Shown: positions 52,555 to 62,224, counted from the first letter of the stretch. The stretch: DNA of 64,000 bases from Pontibacter sp. G13 (GCF_031851795.1 NZ_CP134696.1:4050501-4114500); one strand, 5' to 3'. The notes: generated by a model not told the origin, from the sequence alone. Program-made: numbers and translations.

Positions 52555-53382
52555 TCAAAAATGGATGAGGTTGATCCCTGCCTCAAAGGTTTCGAAGGGA
52601 GGCACCCCTCCGGCAAATACCTCGCTCAGATTGTAGTTGAAGTAAAAATCAAACCACCTAAAATCGATCCGGGCCGTGAGTCCATATCTGAATCGATTGA
52701 GACCGAATTCGTCCCGTACTTTGACCGTGCCGAATTCATCACTTTTCTGCTTGGTCTTGGAGCGTATCAACACCCCAGCAAAACCTCCTACAGACATTCT
52801 TAGACCCTTTTTATCGTTAGGAGAGGTATTGAAATGCAGCAGCAACGGGATCTGGAGATAGGTGGCCGTCAGCTTGTTGGTGCGATAGTCGATCCCCGTC
52901 TTTTCATATCTCAACCCCTCAGAGTTTTGGATCAGTCGGATGTCTTCTTTGAAGTTGAAATTGCTCCAGTTGAAGGTAATGGCACTTTTTAGATTGATAT
53001 GCCCACGTCGGTCTAGGCGCACGGTCACGGGGATCATGTGGAGGGCGACGTGGGAAGTAAACCTGAAAGGCTTGATTTCCAGATCTGGAGAAGGCGGTTG
53101 ACCCAAAGCGGGGCCGTCTGCATAGTTGAAGAAGCCCAAATCAAATCCCAAGAAATCTACTTTGGACTTGGGGGGAAGATAGGTAGTAGATTCTTCCTCT
53201 GGATCGAGAAACTCGATGCGGCGGCCGTCTTGATCGGAGATGATCAGAAACCCCTTTTTCTTCCAGATCACCTCAACCGTATCAGTCGTGATCGTTTCGG
53301 TCTGGGCATGGGCTCCTAGGATGAATCCCAAGGTGCATATCGCAAGCAGGATCCAAATGCGATGTGAGGTATACTGGTTCAT
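52555..53382 (-). CDS. Outer-membrane beta-barrel protein
   Basis: 275 aa. Signal peptide (residues 1-26, ILGAHAQ). The mature region has many amphipathic strands with aromatic girdles (INLKSAITFNWSNFNF, ATYLQIPLLLHFNT, LRMSVGGFAGVLI, FRYGLTARIDFRWFDFYFNY) and ends in F (INLIHF), as expected for a barrel recognised by the BAM complex; this fits the PorT/OmpA-barrel-like group of Bacteroidota. It follows the anti-sigma-like gene (162-bp gap) on the same strand and may be controlled by the ECF factor at 54385. Confidence 0.85.
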   Translation of the reverse strand: MNQYTSHRIWILLAICTLGFILGAHAQTETITTDTVEVIWKKKGFLIISDQDGRRIEFLDPEEESTTYLPPKSKVDFLGFDLGFFNYADGPALGQPPSPDLEIKPFRFTSHVALHMIPVTVRLDRRGHINLKSAITFNWSNFNFKEDIRLIQNSEGLRYEKTGIDYRTNKLTATYLQIPLLLHFNTSPNDKKGLRMSVGGFAGVLIRSKTKQKSDEFGTVKVRDEFGLNRFRYGLTARIDFRWFDFYFNYNLSEVFAGGVPPFETFEAGINLIHF

Positions 53383-53544
53383 GTGGGTTTAGTAGACGGC
53401 CAAAATGATTGTCGAAATATGAGGCAGAGATCGGTATCGGATGACTGAAAGAAAAATCGAGCTAGGCGGGCCATTCGAGGCTACTCTGCCGCTGTATCTG
53501 GATAGGATAACCAGCAAGATTCCTCCCCAATGGTGTCCTTCTGC

Positions 53545-54315
53545 TTACTTCAATGCCACTCGCTTGTGGCGCTTCCGGGTGATCGTCAGGCCACCAAGCG
53601 ACACTTTCAAGGTTTTGCTAGTGCCTTGTGAATGCTGGGTTGTTTGAATATTCACAGGAGATTTATCCCATTCGTTCAGCTCTCGAGATACCACATCCAT
53701 GGCCGCTTCACTGAGCGTTTTGCGGGATTGCGGCTCGATTGCAGCAATTTCCTCGATAGGCGCCACGGTCTCCGCTTCTGCAACCGCAGGCGATTCTAGC
53801 GCTTCAGGAGAACTCGCAGACGTGGAAACCGGCACTACATTGGAAGTCCAACTGTCCACCTGATCAGAGAACGATGGAGTCGATTTCCCAAATGAGAGCG
53901 AGCGATCTGAAGACTGAGTGGAAGGGGGTAGATCGGCTGAAGCCATTTGATCCTGTGGAGGAGCGACGGTCTTCCGAGTGGTTTGTGGAATGGCTTTGGG
54001 TCTGGGAGATTCGGGAACTACCTCGGCTGCTTGTTGGGCATGCGTGGAGGCAGGTTGAGAGATCGAAGGTGCCATAGCCATTCTTCCATCGAATGTGCGA
54101 TCCAATTTCATCTCCGGCATGAACAGTAATGCCAATGCCAAGCAGGCCGCAGCAGTTGCGAGCGGAGCCCATACGATGGCTCTGCGGTACCAAACAGGTC
54201 GATCAGCGGCGATCTCCATTTGGATGGCATCCCAGACGGCAGCATCAGGCTCAGGTTGGTAGTCCTGAAACTGATCGTAGAGCATTCCTTGTAATTTATC
54301 TGGTTGATTTCCCAT
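53545..54315 (-). CDS. Membrane protein, probable anti-sigma factor
   Basis: 256 aa from ATG 54315 (a TTG-started version 8 codons longer is less likely). Cytoplasmic N-terminus of about 50 residues with DAAVWDAIQMEIAAD, one membrane helix (about residues 47-68), then a long low-complexity periplasmic part rich in Ser, Pro, Ala and Gln and a basic C-terminus (TITRKRHKRVALK). The layout and its place 69 bp behind an ECF sigma gene fit an anti-sigma regulator, although no zinc-binding anti-sigma motif is seen. Confidence 0.78.
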   Translation of the reverse strand: MGNQPDKLQGMLYDQFQDYQPEPDAAVWDAIQMEIAADRPVWYRRAIVWAPLATAAACLALALLFMPEMKLDRTFDGRMAMAPSISQPASTHAQQAAEVVPESPRPKAIPQTTRKTVAPPQDQMASADLPPSTQSSDRSLSFGKSTPSFSDQVDSWTSNVVPVSTSASSPEALESPAVAEAETVAPIEEIAAIEPQSRKTLSEAAMDVVSRELNEWDKSPVNIQTTQHSQGTSKTLKVSLGGLTITRKRHKRVALK

Positions 54316-54384
54316 GACCTCTTCTAGACAAATGTTCAAAAATTGGGCGACTGGCTAATCGTAGGGTTGGTCTTCGGTAGGGGT

Positions 54385-54942
54385 TCAGAAGTTGGCTGCT
54401 TGGCTATGTAAGTCCGACAGTTGCTGCTGTAAGAGTCGTTTGGCTCGCGATAGCTGCGATTTGGAGGTTCCGACGCTGATTCCCAGCATATCCGCGATGT
54501 CTTGATGAGTATATCCATCGATCACGTACAGGCTAAAAACCGTTCGATATCCTGCTGGAAGATCCCGTACCAGCGTCAATATCTCTTCGTGGCTCAAGTT
54601 GGAAATGGCATCGGCATCTAACTCGTGGGTATGTGCCTCCTGAATATCTACCATGAAGTATCTCGACTTTTTGCGGTAGTGTTCGATCGAGGTGTGGACC
54701 ATGATCCTCCTGATCCAACCTTCAAGAGAACCATCTCCGCGAAATTTGGAGATATGCCTGAATACCTTGATGAATCCTTCCTGCAAGATATCCTGAGCAT
54801 CGTCTCGGCTGTCCGTGTAGCGGAGGCAGACGCCGAACATCAGACGGTGGTACCGCTGATATAGCGCGCGTTGGAACACAGGCTTGCCTTTTTTGCAACC
54901 CTGTGCCAATTCCGCTTCGGTGTAGTTGATCTTCGGACGCAT
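54385..54942 (-). CDS. ECF-type RNA polymerase sigma factor
   Basis: 185 aa. Region 2 (RYHRLMFGVCLRYTDSRDDAQDILQEGFIKVFRHI, split as LYQRYHRLMFGVCLRY and DDAQDILQEGFIKVFRHI) and region 4 (LPAGYRTVFSLYVIDGYTH then DIADMLGISVGTSKSQLSRA) are complete. It is the first gene of a cluster with the anti-sigma-like gene and an outer-membrane protein, a typical cell-surface signalling arrangement. It is divergent from birA; the intergenic 175 bp probably holds both promoters. Confidence 0.94.
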   Translation of the reverse strand: MRPKINYTEAELAQGCKKGKPVFQRALYQRYHRLMFGVCLRYTDSRDDAQDILQEGFIKVFRHISKFRGDGSLEGWIRRIMVHTSIEHYRKKSRYFMVDIQEAHTHELDADAISNLSHEEILTLVRDLPAGYRTVFSLYVIDGYTHQDIADMLGISVGTSKSQLSRAKRLLQQQLSDLHSQAANF

Positions 54943-55117
54943 AATTCAGAGAAATAACCGGGCCTTTTCTTTGATCTATGTAGGGAAGTCGTGGAGGTGA
55001 AGGAATGGGTTGCTTGAGTTCCAAAATTTTTTGAAAAACCCTGAAAAATGCAAAAAGTATCCTCGAAGGACCCTGCAATCCGTTTCGGGTATTATTTTCG
55101 GGAAAAGTTTCATCCCC

Positions 55118-55879
55118 ATGGCCCTATTTACAGGAAAAAATCTGATTCAACTTCCAGTGATTCCTTCCACCAATACCTTCGCATTGGACCTGCTTTCGGC
55201 CCAACCGGTAGAAGGTACGGTAGTTTGGGCCTTGGATCAACCCCAAGGGAGAGGACAGAAAGGGAATACTTGGATTTCGCAATCCGGTACCAATCTAACC
55301 TTTAGTGTCATCTATTTTCCCAAATTTCTCAAGGTAGACAATCTATTTGCCTTGAGTAAATTGACAGCCTTGGCTGTACTGAAAACCCTCAAACGTTGCC
55401 TGCCCATGCAGGATGTCCAGATCAAGTGGCCCAACGACCTCCTGATTAATGGACAAAAAGTCGGTGGGATATTGATCGAAAATCAGCTGGAACGTGCGAT
55501 GGTCAAATCAGCTGTCATCGGCATCGGCCTGAATGTCAATCAAGCCGAATTCCCAGAAGAGCTCTCCAGCAAGGCGACCTCCATGGTGGCTTGGGCCGAC
55601 CAACCCTTCGATTTATTCAAAGTGTTGGAAATCCTCTGGGATGAACTCGAAGCTCAGTACCTCCAATTGAAAGCAGGGAAGGTCGATCATCTCAACCGTG
55701 AATATCTGGCACATCTGTTTGGGTATCAGGAAACGGTCTGGGTGAAAATCGGCGATCAGACCACACAAGCCATGATGGTCGGCGTAGACAAATCCGGCCG
55801 CGTGGCATTGGAGCAAGGGGGAAAACTCAATTATTACGATATCAAGGAAGCAAGCATTTTGCCAGAGCCTTGGTTGTAG
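55118..55879 (+). CDS. birA: Biotin-[acetyl-CoA-carboxylase] ligase
   Basis: 253 aa from ATG 55118; the frame extends 36 codons up without homology. Attaches biotin to carrier proteins. Motifs: STNTFALDLL, the biotin-binding WALDQPQGRGQKGNTWIS (the GRGxxG loop) and IKWPNDLLINGQKVGGILIE, then VIGIGLNVN. No N-terminal DNA-binding domain, so it is a monofunctional ligase, not a repressor. coaX follows 69 bp downstream. Confidence 0.95.
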   Translation: MALFTGKNLIQLPVIPSTNTFALDLLSAQPVEGTVVWALDQPQGRGQKGNTWISQSGTNLTFSVIYFPKFLKVDNLFALSKLTALAVLKTLKRCLPMQDVQIKWPNDLLINGQKVGGILIENQLERAMVKSAVIGIGLNVNQAEFPEELSSKATSMVAWADQPFDLFKVLEILWDELEAQYLQLKAGKVDHLNREYLAHLFGYQETVWVKIGDQTTQAMMVGVDKSGRVALEQGGKLNYYDIKEASILPEPWL

Positions 55880-55947
55880 GGGGTGATCCATCGTGCAACC
55901 ATCTTTTGGCCAGAGCCATCTTCCAACTAATTCCTTGAAAACTGCCC

Positions 55948-56715
55948 ATGCAAGCTAGCTCATCATATTTGTTGGCGATCGATATCGGCAATACCCGATC
56001 CAAGGCTGCCCTCTTTCATCAAGGGGCAATGGTTTCGGATGGGTCGATGGAGACCGAAACATTGGAGCAAGGAATTGGGGAGTATTTGAAACATATAGAT
56101 TCAGCAGTTGAACTCCAGATCGGATGGGTATCGGTTGCACAAACCATCGATCCCAATAGCTGGAATTGTTTGACGCGATTTTCAAAGGTTGAACTCCATG
56201 AAATCGACCATCGGTATCCGCTTCCAATTGGCAATGCTTATGCTACACCTGAAACTTTGGGGATGGACCGCATTGTCGCAGCTATCGGGGCCAAGCAGCA
56301 GGTGATTGATGACCCCGTACTGGTAATCGACGCAGGCACTGCCATCACCTACGATGCAGTGGATGCTGAGCGAGTGTATCAAGGGGGAGGGATAGCTCCG
56401 GGGGTTTCGATGCGGTTTCGTGCATTGAATGCGTTCACCGCTAGATTACCACTTGTACAGGCCCAACTGGATGTACCATTGGTTGGGGATAGTACGGAGA
56501 GCAGTATCAGGACCGGCGTAATTAATGGCACTCGGATGGAAATTTCGGGAACGATCGAAGCCTATCAAGGAGTCTATGGCCAGAATCTCAAGGTCTTCCT
56601 CACAGGTGGAGATTCTGCCCTCTTTGAAAATCACGTGAAAAACATCAACTTTGCAGACTCTAAGCTCATACTCAAGGGAATTTTCCACATACTAACACAC
56701 CCATCGCATTTATGA
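55948..56715 (+). CDS. coaX: Type III pantothenate kinase
   Basis: 255 aa. First step of CoA synthesis; ASKHA fold. Motifs: LLAIDIGNTRSKAALF (phosphate 1), TPETLGMDRIVAAIGA, and VLVIDAGTAITYDAV (adenosine/phosphate region), then GGGIAPGVSMRFRAL. All required residues are present. Downstream of birA on the same strand; its TGA overlaps the ATG of the next gene by 4 bases (ATGA), so translation is coupled. Confidence 0.96.
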   Translation: MQASSSYLLAIDIGNTRSKAALFHQGAMVSDGSMETETLEQGIGEYLKHIDSAVELQIGWVSVAQTIDPNSWNCLTRFSKVELHEIDHRYPLPIGNAYATPETLGMDRIVAAIGAKQQVIDDPVLVIDAGTAITYDAVDAERVYQGGGIAPGVSMRFRALNAFTARLPLVQAQLDVPLVGDSTESSIRTGVINGTRMEISGTIEAYQGVYGQNLKVFLTGGDSALFENHVKNINFADSKLILKGIFHILTHPSHL

Positions 56716-58016
56716 CCCGTGTGATTCTACTGGCGTGTAGCCTGCTGGTCCTTATTGCCCCACAGGTTGCTGCGCAGCAATTGACGTTGAGTCCTTTTTC
56801 AAGGTATGGAATCGGGGACATTTTCGGTGCGACCTCTGTTCGAAATGCCGGTATGGCCGGGATTGGAGCTGGTACTGACAACTTCTTCACCATCAATAGA
56901 CTCAACCCTGCGAGCTACGCAGATTTGGTATTCACTACTGCGGAAATATCCGTCTATGGGCAGTATACCAATTTCGAGACGAGCAATTCGTCTGCGAATT
57001 CCTTCACAGGGGGATTCCATGATGCGGCTTTTGCATTTCCCTCCAAGTACGTCACATTCGTATTGGGTTTTGCGCCCTACTCTGCGGTGGGATATGACCT
57101 CGAATTCTCTAGAACCCTAGAGTCCAATGAAAATTTGATCGAAGGAGTCCAATACAAAGCGGATGGTGGTCTCAACCAAGCATTCTTTGGTGCAGGCTTC
57201 CGATTGCTGGACTCCCGCTTGAAGATCGGTGCCAACTTCCAGTACATCTTTGGAAACACCGAGTACACATGGAGAAGCACCCTGATTGACACTGCGAATA
57301 CTTCTAGTGTGTTCCGTACCATCGGAATCAATCAGGATGTATTCGTCAATGGAATCAACCTCCAAGGAGGGATCACCTATACCGATACGCTCAGTAGTGC
57401 CAAGAACACCTTGTTCCGGATCGGCGCAGTGTACGAGCACAACTTCGGGCTGAGGGGAGATCGATTCACCACCTACAATAACGTCGCTGTACTCGATACA
57501 CTCCGAAATTTGGAAGAGGGAGACATTGTCTTGCCAGATAAATTGACTGCTGGATTTTCCATTTTCAAGCGTGGACATTGGACAGTGGGAGCTGATGTGA
57601 CCTATCAAGATTGGACCAACTTCGAATATTTTTCAGATTCCGCTTCTCTTAACCAATCCTTGGGACCTGAGTTGAGATTTGCCCTCGGTGGAGAGATTAT
57701 TCCCAATTACTCTGCAAGAGGATATCTCAAGCGAATCGCCTATCGATTTGGTGTTTACTATGAGCAATCTTACATCGAGCTGGCTGATCAGGCGGTGGAA
57801 GATTATGGATTCTCTGTTGGGTTTGGCCTGCCAGCTGGCCTGAAAGGAAACTCCCGTCTGAATCCCGGCCGTGGCGTATCTCGCATCAATCTGGCCTTCC
57901 AGCTTGGACGACGCGGTAATCTCGTACAAAACGATCTGTTGGAAGAGCTCTACGCTTCGATCCGTCTTGGATTCTCCTTGAACGAACGCTGGTTCGTGAA
58001 GCGCGTGGTGGACTAA
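56712..58016 (+). CDS. Outer-membrane protein, FadL-like barrel
   Basis: 434 aa. Signal peptide (residues 1-21, IAPQVAAQQ). The N-terminal PFSRYGIGDIFGATSVRNAG, then MAGIGAGT and a NRLNPASYADL segment, is typical of a Bacteroidota family of FadL/OMPP1-like barrels with an N-terminal hatch. Later amphipathic strands run to the C-terminus. Substrate unknown; members often lie next to coaX in Bacteroidota, which suggests a conserved cluster. It ends with a strong terminator. Confidence 0.85.
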   Translation: MTRVILLACSLLVLIAPQVAAQQLTLSPFSRYGIGDIFGATSVRNAGMAGIGAGTDNFFTINRLNPASYADLVFTTAEISVYGQYTNFETSNSSANSFTGGFHDAAFAFPSKYVTFVLGFAPYSAVGYDLEFSRTLESNENLIEGVQYKADGGLNQAFFGAGFRLLDSRLKIGANFQYIFGNTEYTWRSTLIDTANTSSVFRTIGINQDVFVNGINLQGGITYTDTLSSAKNTLFRIGAVYEHNFGLRGDRFTTYNNVAVLDTLRNLEEGDIVLPDKLTAGFSIFKRGHWTVGADVTYQDWTNFEYFSDSASLNQSLGPELRFALGGEIIPNYSARGYLKRIAYRFGVYYEQSYIELADQAVEDYGFSVGFGLPAGLKGNSRLNPGRGVSRINLAFQLGRRGNLVQNDLLEELYASIRLGFSLNERWFVKRVVD

Positions 58017-58037
58017 TTCTACTGAAAACATATTGAA

Positions 58038-58078
58038 CTGGATGAATAGGAAGCTTCCTATTCATCCAGTCTTTTTTT
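58038..58078 (+). terminator. 32-bp perfect palindrome terminator after the FadL-like gene
   Basis: Two 16-base arms (58038-58053, 58054-58069) with no spacer, then TC and T7. Confidence 0.92.
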
Positions 58079-58201
58079 GAGGCTGCCAATTGGGTGAGTT
58101 TGCGGCGCTTGAAGAAGATCTCGATGTAAAAGTGTGCCATTAATTACGTCGAGTTATTTAATTTTGCAGCCATTCAATGTGGCATTGCCTATCAGATACT
58201 T

Positions 58202-59092
58202 ATGAAATTATTGACTCCACGGGACTGGAAAGCCTACGAATTGATCGATTCGGGGGATGGCGAAAAACTGGAACGCTTTGGCAAATACGTACTCCGTAGA
58301 CCAGAGCCACAGGCGGTTTGGAGCAAATCGATGCCCGAATCGGATTGGGAATCTATGGCCCATGCCCAATTCGTTCAGGAAGGGAGCCATTCTGGCGGTT
58401 GGAAAAGATTCAAGCCTATGCAGGATCAGTGGTACATCGAGTATCGCTACAAGGGGATGAATCTGGCATTTCGGCTCGGACTGACGGGTTTCAAGCACGT
58501 GGGGATTTTTCCAGAGCAAGCAGTCAATTGGAATTTCATCTATGAATCTTGCCTCAAGCTAGAGCAACCCAAGGTACTCAACTTGTTTGCCTACACGGGA
58601 GGAGCCTCGCTTGCAGCAAGATCTGGGGGAGCGGACGTCATTCATTGCGACTCCATCAAGAATGTCTTGAACTGGGCCAATGCCAATATGCAAGCCAGTG
58701 ATTTGACGGATATCCGCTGGCTCTTGGAAGATGCTTTCAAATTTGTGAAGCGTGAGGCTCGGAGAGAACGCGTATATCACGGCATCATCCTAGACCCTCC
58801 AGCGTGGGGCCATGGACCCAAAGGCGAGAAGTGGAAGCTGGAAGACATGGTCAATGAACTGACGGAATACGTGTCCAAGATCCTGCATCCCAATCAGCAT
58901 TTCATGGTGTTCAATAGCTATTCGTTGGGCTTCTCTCCATTGGTACTGGAGAACTTGGTGAAATCACATTTCAGCCCGTCGATGACAGCAGACATGGAAT
59001 CTGGAGAGCTCTACATGGCCGAGCGATCTGGCCGAAAACTACCGATGGGTATTTTCTCCAGAATGTATCATGGACCAGAGGAAGCGAAATAG
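58202..59092 (+). CDS. SAM-dependent methyltransferase, RlmI-like
   Basis: 296 aa. Class I methyltransferase with VLNLFAYTGGASLAA (motif I, about residue 122), HCDSIKNVLNWA (acidic loop and next helix) and the substrate/catalytic motif IILDPPAWGHGPKG near residue 196, as in RlmI/RsmD-like rRNA methyltransferases. No PUA domain is visible. Probably modifies rRNA, but the position is unknown. Convergent with pyrH through a shared terminator. Confidence 0.9.
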   Translation: MKLLTPRDWKAYELIDSGDGEKLERFGKYVLRRPEPQAVWSKSMPESDWESMAHAQFVQEGSHSGGWKRFKPMQDQWYIEYRYKGMNLAFRLGLTGFKHVGIFPEQAVNWNFIYESCLKLEQPKVLNLFAYTGGASLAARSGGADVIHCDSIKNVLNWANANMQASDLTDIRWLLEDAFKFVKREARRERVYHGIILDPPAWGHGPKGEKWKLEDMVNELTEYVSKILHPNQHFMVFNSYSLGFSPLVLENLVKSHFSPSMTADMESGELYMAERSGRKLPMGIFSRMYHGPEEAK

Positions 59093-59119
59093 GCATTTCC
59101 CCAAAATGACCCATCATAC

Positions 59120-59157
59120 AAAAATGGGCGATCTCTCTGGTGAGGGATCGCCCATTT
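59120..59157. terminator. Bidirectional terminator between the methyltransferase and pyrH
   Basis: Perfect 12-bp stem (59122-59133 with 59146-59157), 12-base loop, A/T tracts on both sides. Confidence 0.88.
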
Positions 59158-59182
59158 GATTTTTCCTTGGGAAGCAGTTTGG

Positions 59183-59893
59183 CTAGCTGACCAAAGTACC
59201 GACCGCTTCTCCTTCTACAATTCGGCCAAGTGCTTCTGGATCATTGATATTGAATACGATGATTGGAAGCTTGTTTTCCTGGCAGAGGGTAAAGGCAGTC
59301 ATGTCCATGACGCGCAGCTGGGATTTGAGTACATCGTCGAACGAGATGGTGTCGTATTTGACTGCGTTTGCGTCCTTTTCTGGATCTGCAGTATACACGC
59401 CATCTACGCGAGTACCTTTCAGTACGACATCGGCTTCGATCTCAATTGCGCGCAAACTGGCAGCTGTATCGGTGGTAAAGAAAGGATTTCCAGTACCCGC
59501 ACCGAATACCACAATTCTGCCTTTTTCGAGGTGGCGGATCGCACGGCGACGGATATAGGGCTCACAAATCTTCTCCATAGGAATGGCAGATTGTAGGCGG
59601 ACTTCCGCTCCTTCCTGCTCCAGGGCGTCCTGAAGAGCCATCCCATTGATGACCGTAGCCAACATGCCCATGTAGTCAGAATGTGCACGGCCCATTCCTT
59701 GGCTTGCTCCCTGTATGCCGCGGAAGATGTTTCCTCCTCCTACGACGATAGCGATTTCGGTTCCAGCTTCTGCGAGTTTACAGATCTGCTTGGCGTAAGC
59801 AGCCAGCGTCCCATTGTCGATCCCGAAGCTGTTGTTGCCCATGAGGGCTTCTCCACTGAGTTTGAGCAAGATGCGTTTATACTTCGTTGGCAT
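59183..59893 (-). CDS. pyrH: UMP kinase
   Basis: 236 aa from ATG 59893; the 19 codons upstream are non-conserved. Phosphorylates UMP to UDP; amino-acid kinase fold. Motifs: [13 protein letters not shown] (start), [11 protein letters not shown], and [17 protein letters not shown], then [14 protein letters not shown]. Normal length. It lies downstream of tsf on the same strand, but a strong terminator separates them, so it probably has its own promoter in the 174 bases between 59894 and 60067. Confidence 0.97.
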   Translation of the reverse strand: MPTKYKRILLKLSGEALMGNNSFGIDNGTLAAYAKQICKLAEAGTEIAIVVGGGNIFRGIQGASQGMGRAHSDYMGMLATVINGMALQDALEQEGAEVRLQSAIPMEKICEPYIRRRAIRHLEKGRIVVFGAGTGNPFFTTDTAASLRAIEIEADVVLKGTRVDGVYTADPEKDANAVKYDTISFDDVLKSQLRVMDMTAFTLCQENKLPIIVFNINDPEALGRIVEGEAVGTLVS

Positions 59894-60067
59894 ATCCCTG
59901 AAACGTTTTGTTTGTGACCTTATTGGAGGCAAGGTGAACCTCCGATGCAAAAAATACCCACCCGATGGGTGTCAAAATGGGAAAAATAAAGCGGGCAGCA
60001 CGTATGCGGGAAAAAGCAATCTCCCCTACTATAAGCAACAAATATTCCGAGCAGTTCACCATTAGGT

Positions 60068-60104
60068 AAAAAAAAAGAGAGTTTCGAAAAACTCTCTTTT
60101 TTTT
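60068..60104. terminator. Terminator of tsf (bidirectional form)
   Basis: Stem A8-GAGAGT / ACTCTC-T8 with a short loop. T run on both strands; 15 bases past the tsf stop. Confidence 0.9.
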
Positions 60105-60119
60105 CTGTTCCTACAGCGA

Positions 60120-60959
60120 TTAGTTAGCACCAAGCTGGAGGCGTTTGAAGGCAACAATAGTAGCCTCTTTGCCCAATTCGTCGGACACATATTTCTTGAC
60201 GCTACGAGAAGTATCCTTCACGAAGTCTTGGTTCAAGAGGGTGTTCTCCTTGAAGAATTTGTTGAGTTTACCCATGGCAATTTTCTCAACGATATTTTCA
60301 GGCTTGCCCTCTTCGATGGCTTGCTGCTTACCGATCTCGATCTCTTTGTCGACGATGGATTGGTCTACGCTGTCCTTGTCGATTCCGACTGGGTTCATCG
60401 CAGCGATTTGCATGGCAACATCCTTACCAACTGCAGTCGCGTCGCCTCCGTTTACACCGGAGAAAGCAACCGCAACACCGATGCGAGCACCTGGGTGAAT
60501 GTAGGTAACAACCTGCTCACCGGTGATCAACTCGAACTTGGATACGTCCAATTTCTCGCCGATTTTACCCATTGCATCAGTCAAAGTTTCAGCAACGGAA
60601 GTTCCGTCCAAAGACAATCCCTTGAGGGCGTCGATGGTCGCAGGCTTTTCTTGGCTAGCCAAAACAGCGATGCTTTGTCCCAATGCTTGGAAGTCCTCGT
60701 TACGAGCAACAAAGTCAGTTTCGCAGTTCAATTCGATGAGTGCAGCTTCAGTACCAGCTTCGTTAGCTTGGATGAATACAGCACCTTCTTTAGCTTCTCT
60801 ATCAGCACGCTTGGCAGAAACCTTCTGGCCTTTCAAGCGGAGGATTTCAACAGCTTTATCAAAATCGCCTTCAGCCTCAACCAATGCCTTTTTGCAGTCC
60901 ATCATGCCAGCACCAGTGGCTTGTCTCAACTTGTTGACGTCTTTTGCAGTGATTGCCAT
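60120..60959 (-). CDS. tsf: Translation elongation factor Ts
   Basis: 279 aa. Guanine-nucleotide exchange factor for EF-Tu. The N-terminal UBA-like domain has RQATGAGMMDCKKALVEA, and the core has ELNCETDFVARN and the VTYIHPGARIGVAVAF segment. Complete and of normal length. rpsB, usually just upstream of tsf, is absent; the next upstream gene is a phosphatase. It is bounded by a hairpin and a strong terminator, so it is probably transcribed alone. Confidence 0.97.
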   Translation of the reverse strand: MAITAKDVNKLRQATGAGMMDCKKALVEAEGDFDKAVEILRLKGQKVSAKRADREAKEGAVFIQANEAGTEAALIELNCETDFVARNEDFQALGQSIAVLASQEKPATIDALKGLSLDGTSVAETLTDAMGKIGEKLDVSKFELITGEQVVTYIHPGARIGVAVAFSGVNGGDATAVGKDVAMQIAAMNPVGIDKDSVDQSIVDKEIEIGKQQAIEEGKPENIVEKIAMGKLNKFFKENTLLNQDFVKDTSRSVKKYVSDELGKEATIVAFKRLQLGAN

Positions 60960-61110
60960 TGCTTTATTTACAGTTTAGGATGATATCCAAAAAAATTCAG
61001 GGCGAAATTAGAAACTTTGGTGGGAATTAGCAACACACGTTCAGCCGTTTACGAGAATCTGTATGCCAGTTTCCACGAATTTCTTTTCCATACCAGAATA
61101 TTTGGCCTCA

Positions 61111-61145
61111 GAAAGGTGAGATGTTTCCTTCCTTATGCACCTTTC
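61111..61145 (-). terminator. Hairpin downstream of the EEP-family gene
   Basis: Perfect 8-bp stem (GAAAGGTG 61111-61118, CACCTTTC 61138-61145), starting 2 bases past the stop at 61147. T tract is weak. Confidence 0.5.
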
Positions 61146-61146
61146 G

Positions 61147-62127
61147 TCAAATCTCTACCTGAAGTTTTATTCCAAGATGATCGGAGCTACTGCCGGGTAA
61201 TATTTCCATCTCGATGGGCCGAATTGCCCCGCGAATCATCGCATAGTCCAATCGCAAAAATGGCTGATCAATTCCTTGGGTGTGAGGAAAAGTGAATCCC
61301 CAGCCTGATCCTACCCTCGACCAGCAATCTGTCCATTCATGCTTGATCTCTCGGAATACGGGCTCTGTGGATATGGTATTCAGATCCCCTATCATCAAGC
61401 TCGCAGCAGCAGAACGGTCCGCTACCTGAGCCATGATTCTCCTGTAGGCCCATCTTCGTTGCAGATGATTTCCCCGCGCGAGCTTCATGAATCGATCCGG
61501 GTTTTCGACCACCACAGCAGGGGAGGGGAGATGGGCATTGATGAGTTGGCAGTGGGCGTTACCTGCCTCAATATTGACTACTTGCGCAAATGGCAAAAGA
61601 GTGTCCACTTGGATCAGTTCGTAGTCATGCAGTGGATATTTGGAGTAAATGGCTAGGCCGTGTGACCCAGCGTGAGCAAATGTTCGTCGGTAGGGAAATT
61701 GGGTTGCAATGCTGGAAAGGGCTTTCTCCCAAGCTGGAGTATATTCTTGAAATACAATCAGGTCGGCAGGATGCGCCTGTATTTCTTGAACGATTTGGGA
61801 TTTGTGCTGATTCTTGAAAAATAGGTTGTAATCCAAAATGGTAAGCTGCTTGCCTGCCTTCGGTTCAGGATGAATGTGAAAGCTCCTCAGCAGGCCGATC
61901 ACCAGCATGAATCCAACCAAAACGGCTGAGTAAAAAGCCGTCCAACGTACATGGGGGAATCTCCAGAATTTGGATCGAACTAGACTGATGATGAAGATGG
62001 GCCATACAAAGATCCCATAGGCATTGCCGAGTAAAAACCCATGCGAAAGGACGCCTACCGCTAACAGTAGAATCAGCCATATCTTACTCCTGATAGAGAG
62101 AGATTTGAAGGGAGAGAGGATATCCAT
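61147..62127 (-). CDS. Membrane-anchored endonuclease/exonuclease/phosphatase-family protein
   Basis: 326 aa. Three predicted membrane helices in residues 15-82, then an EEP domain from about residue 95. Visible motifs are ILDYNLFFKN, LIVFQEYTP (catalytic Glu), LINAHLPSP, LMIGDLNTIS (Asp, Asn) and SSDHLGI at the end (catalytic His). It could act on phospholipids, phosphoinositide-like substrates or nucleic acids. Its ATG overlaps an ATG on the opposite strand (62126), but the divergent UbiA gene more likely starts at 62225. Confidence 0.9.
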   Translation of the reverse strand: MDILSPFKSLSIRSKIWLILLLAVGVLSHGFLLGNAYGIFVWPIFIISLVRSKFWRFPHVRWTAFYSAVLVGFMLVIGLLRSFHIHPEPKAGKQLTILDYNLFFKNQHKSQIVQEIQAHPADLIVFQEYTPAWEKALSSIATQFPYRRTFAHAGSHGLAIYSKYPLHDYELIQVDTLLPFAQVVNIEAGNAHCQLINAHLPSPAVVVENPDRFMKLARGNHLQRRWAYRRIMAQVADRSAAASLMIGDLNTISTEPVFREIKHEWTDCWSRVGSGWGFTFPHTQGIDQPFLRLDYAMIRGAIRPIEMEILPGSSSDHLGIKLQVEI

Positions 62128-62224
62128 GGTAATAAATGATCAACAGCCGCCAATAAATCTGGAGGAAAATCCAGTATGTTTGCCGAAACGAAGCATTGCT
62201 AAAAGGTGTTTAGGTTTTTTCGAT

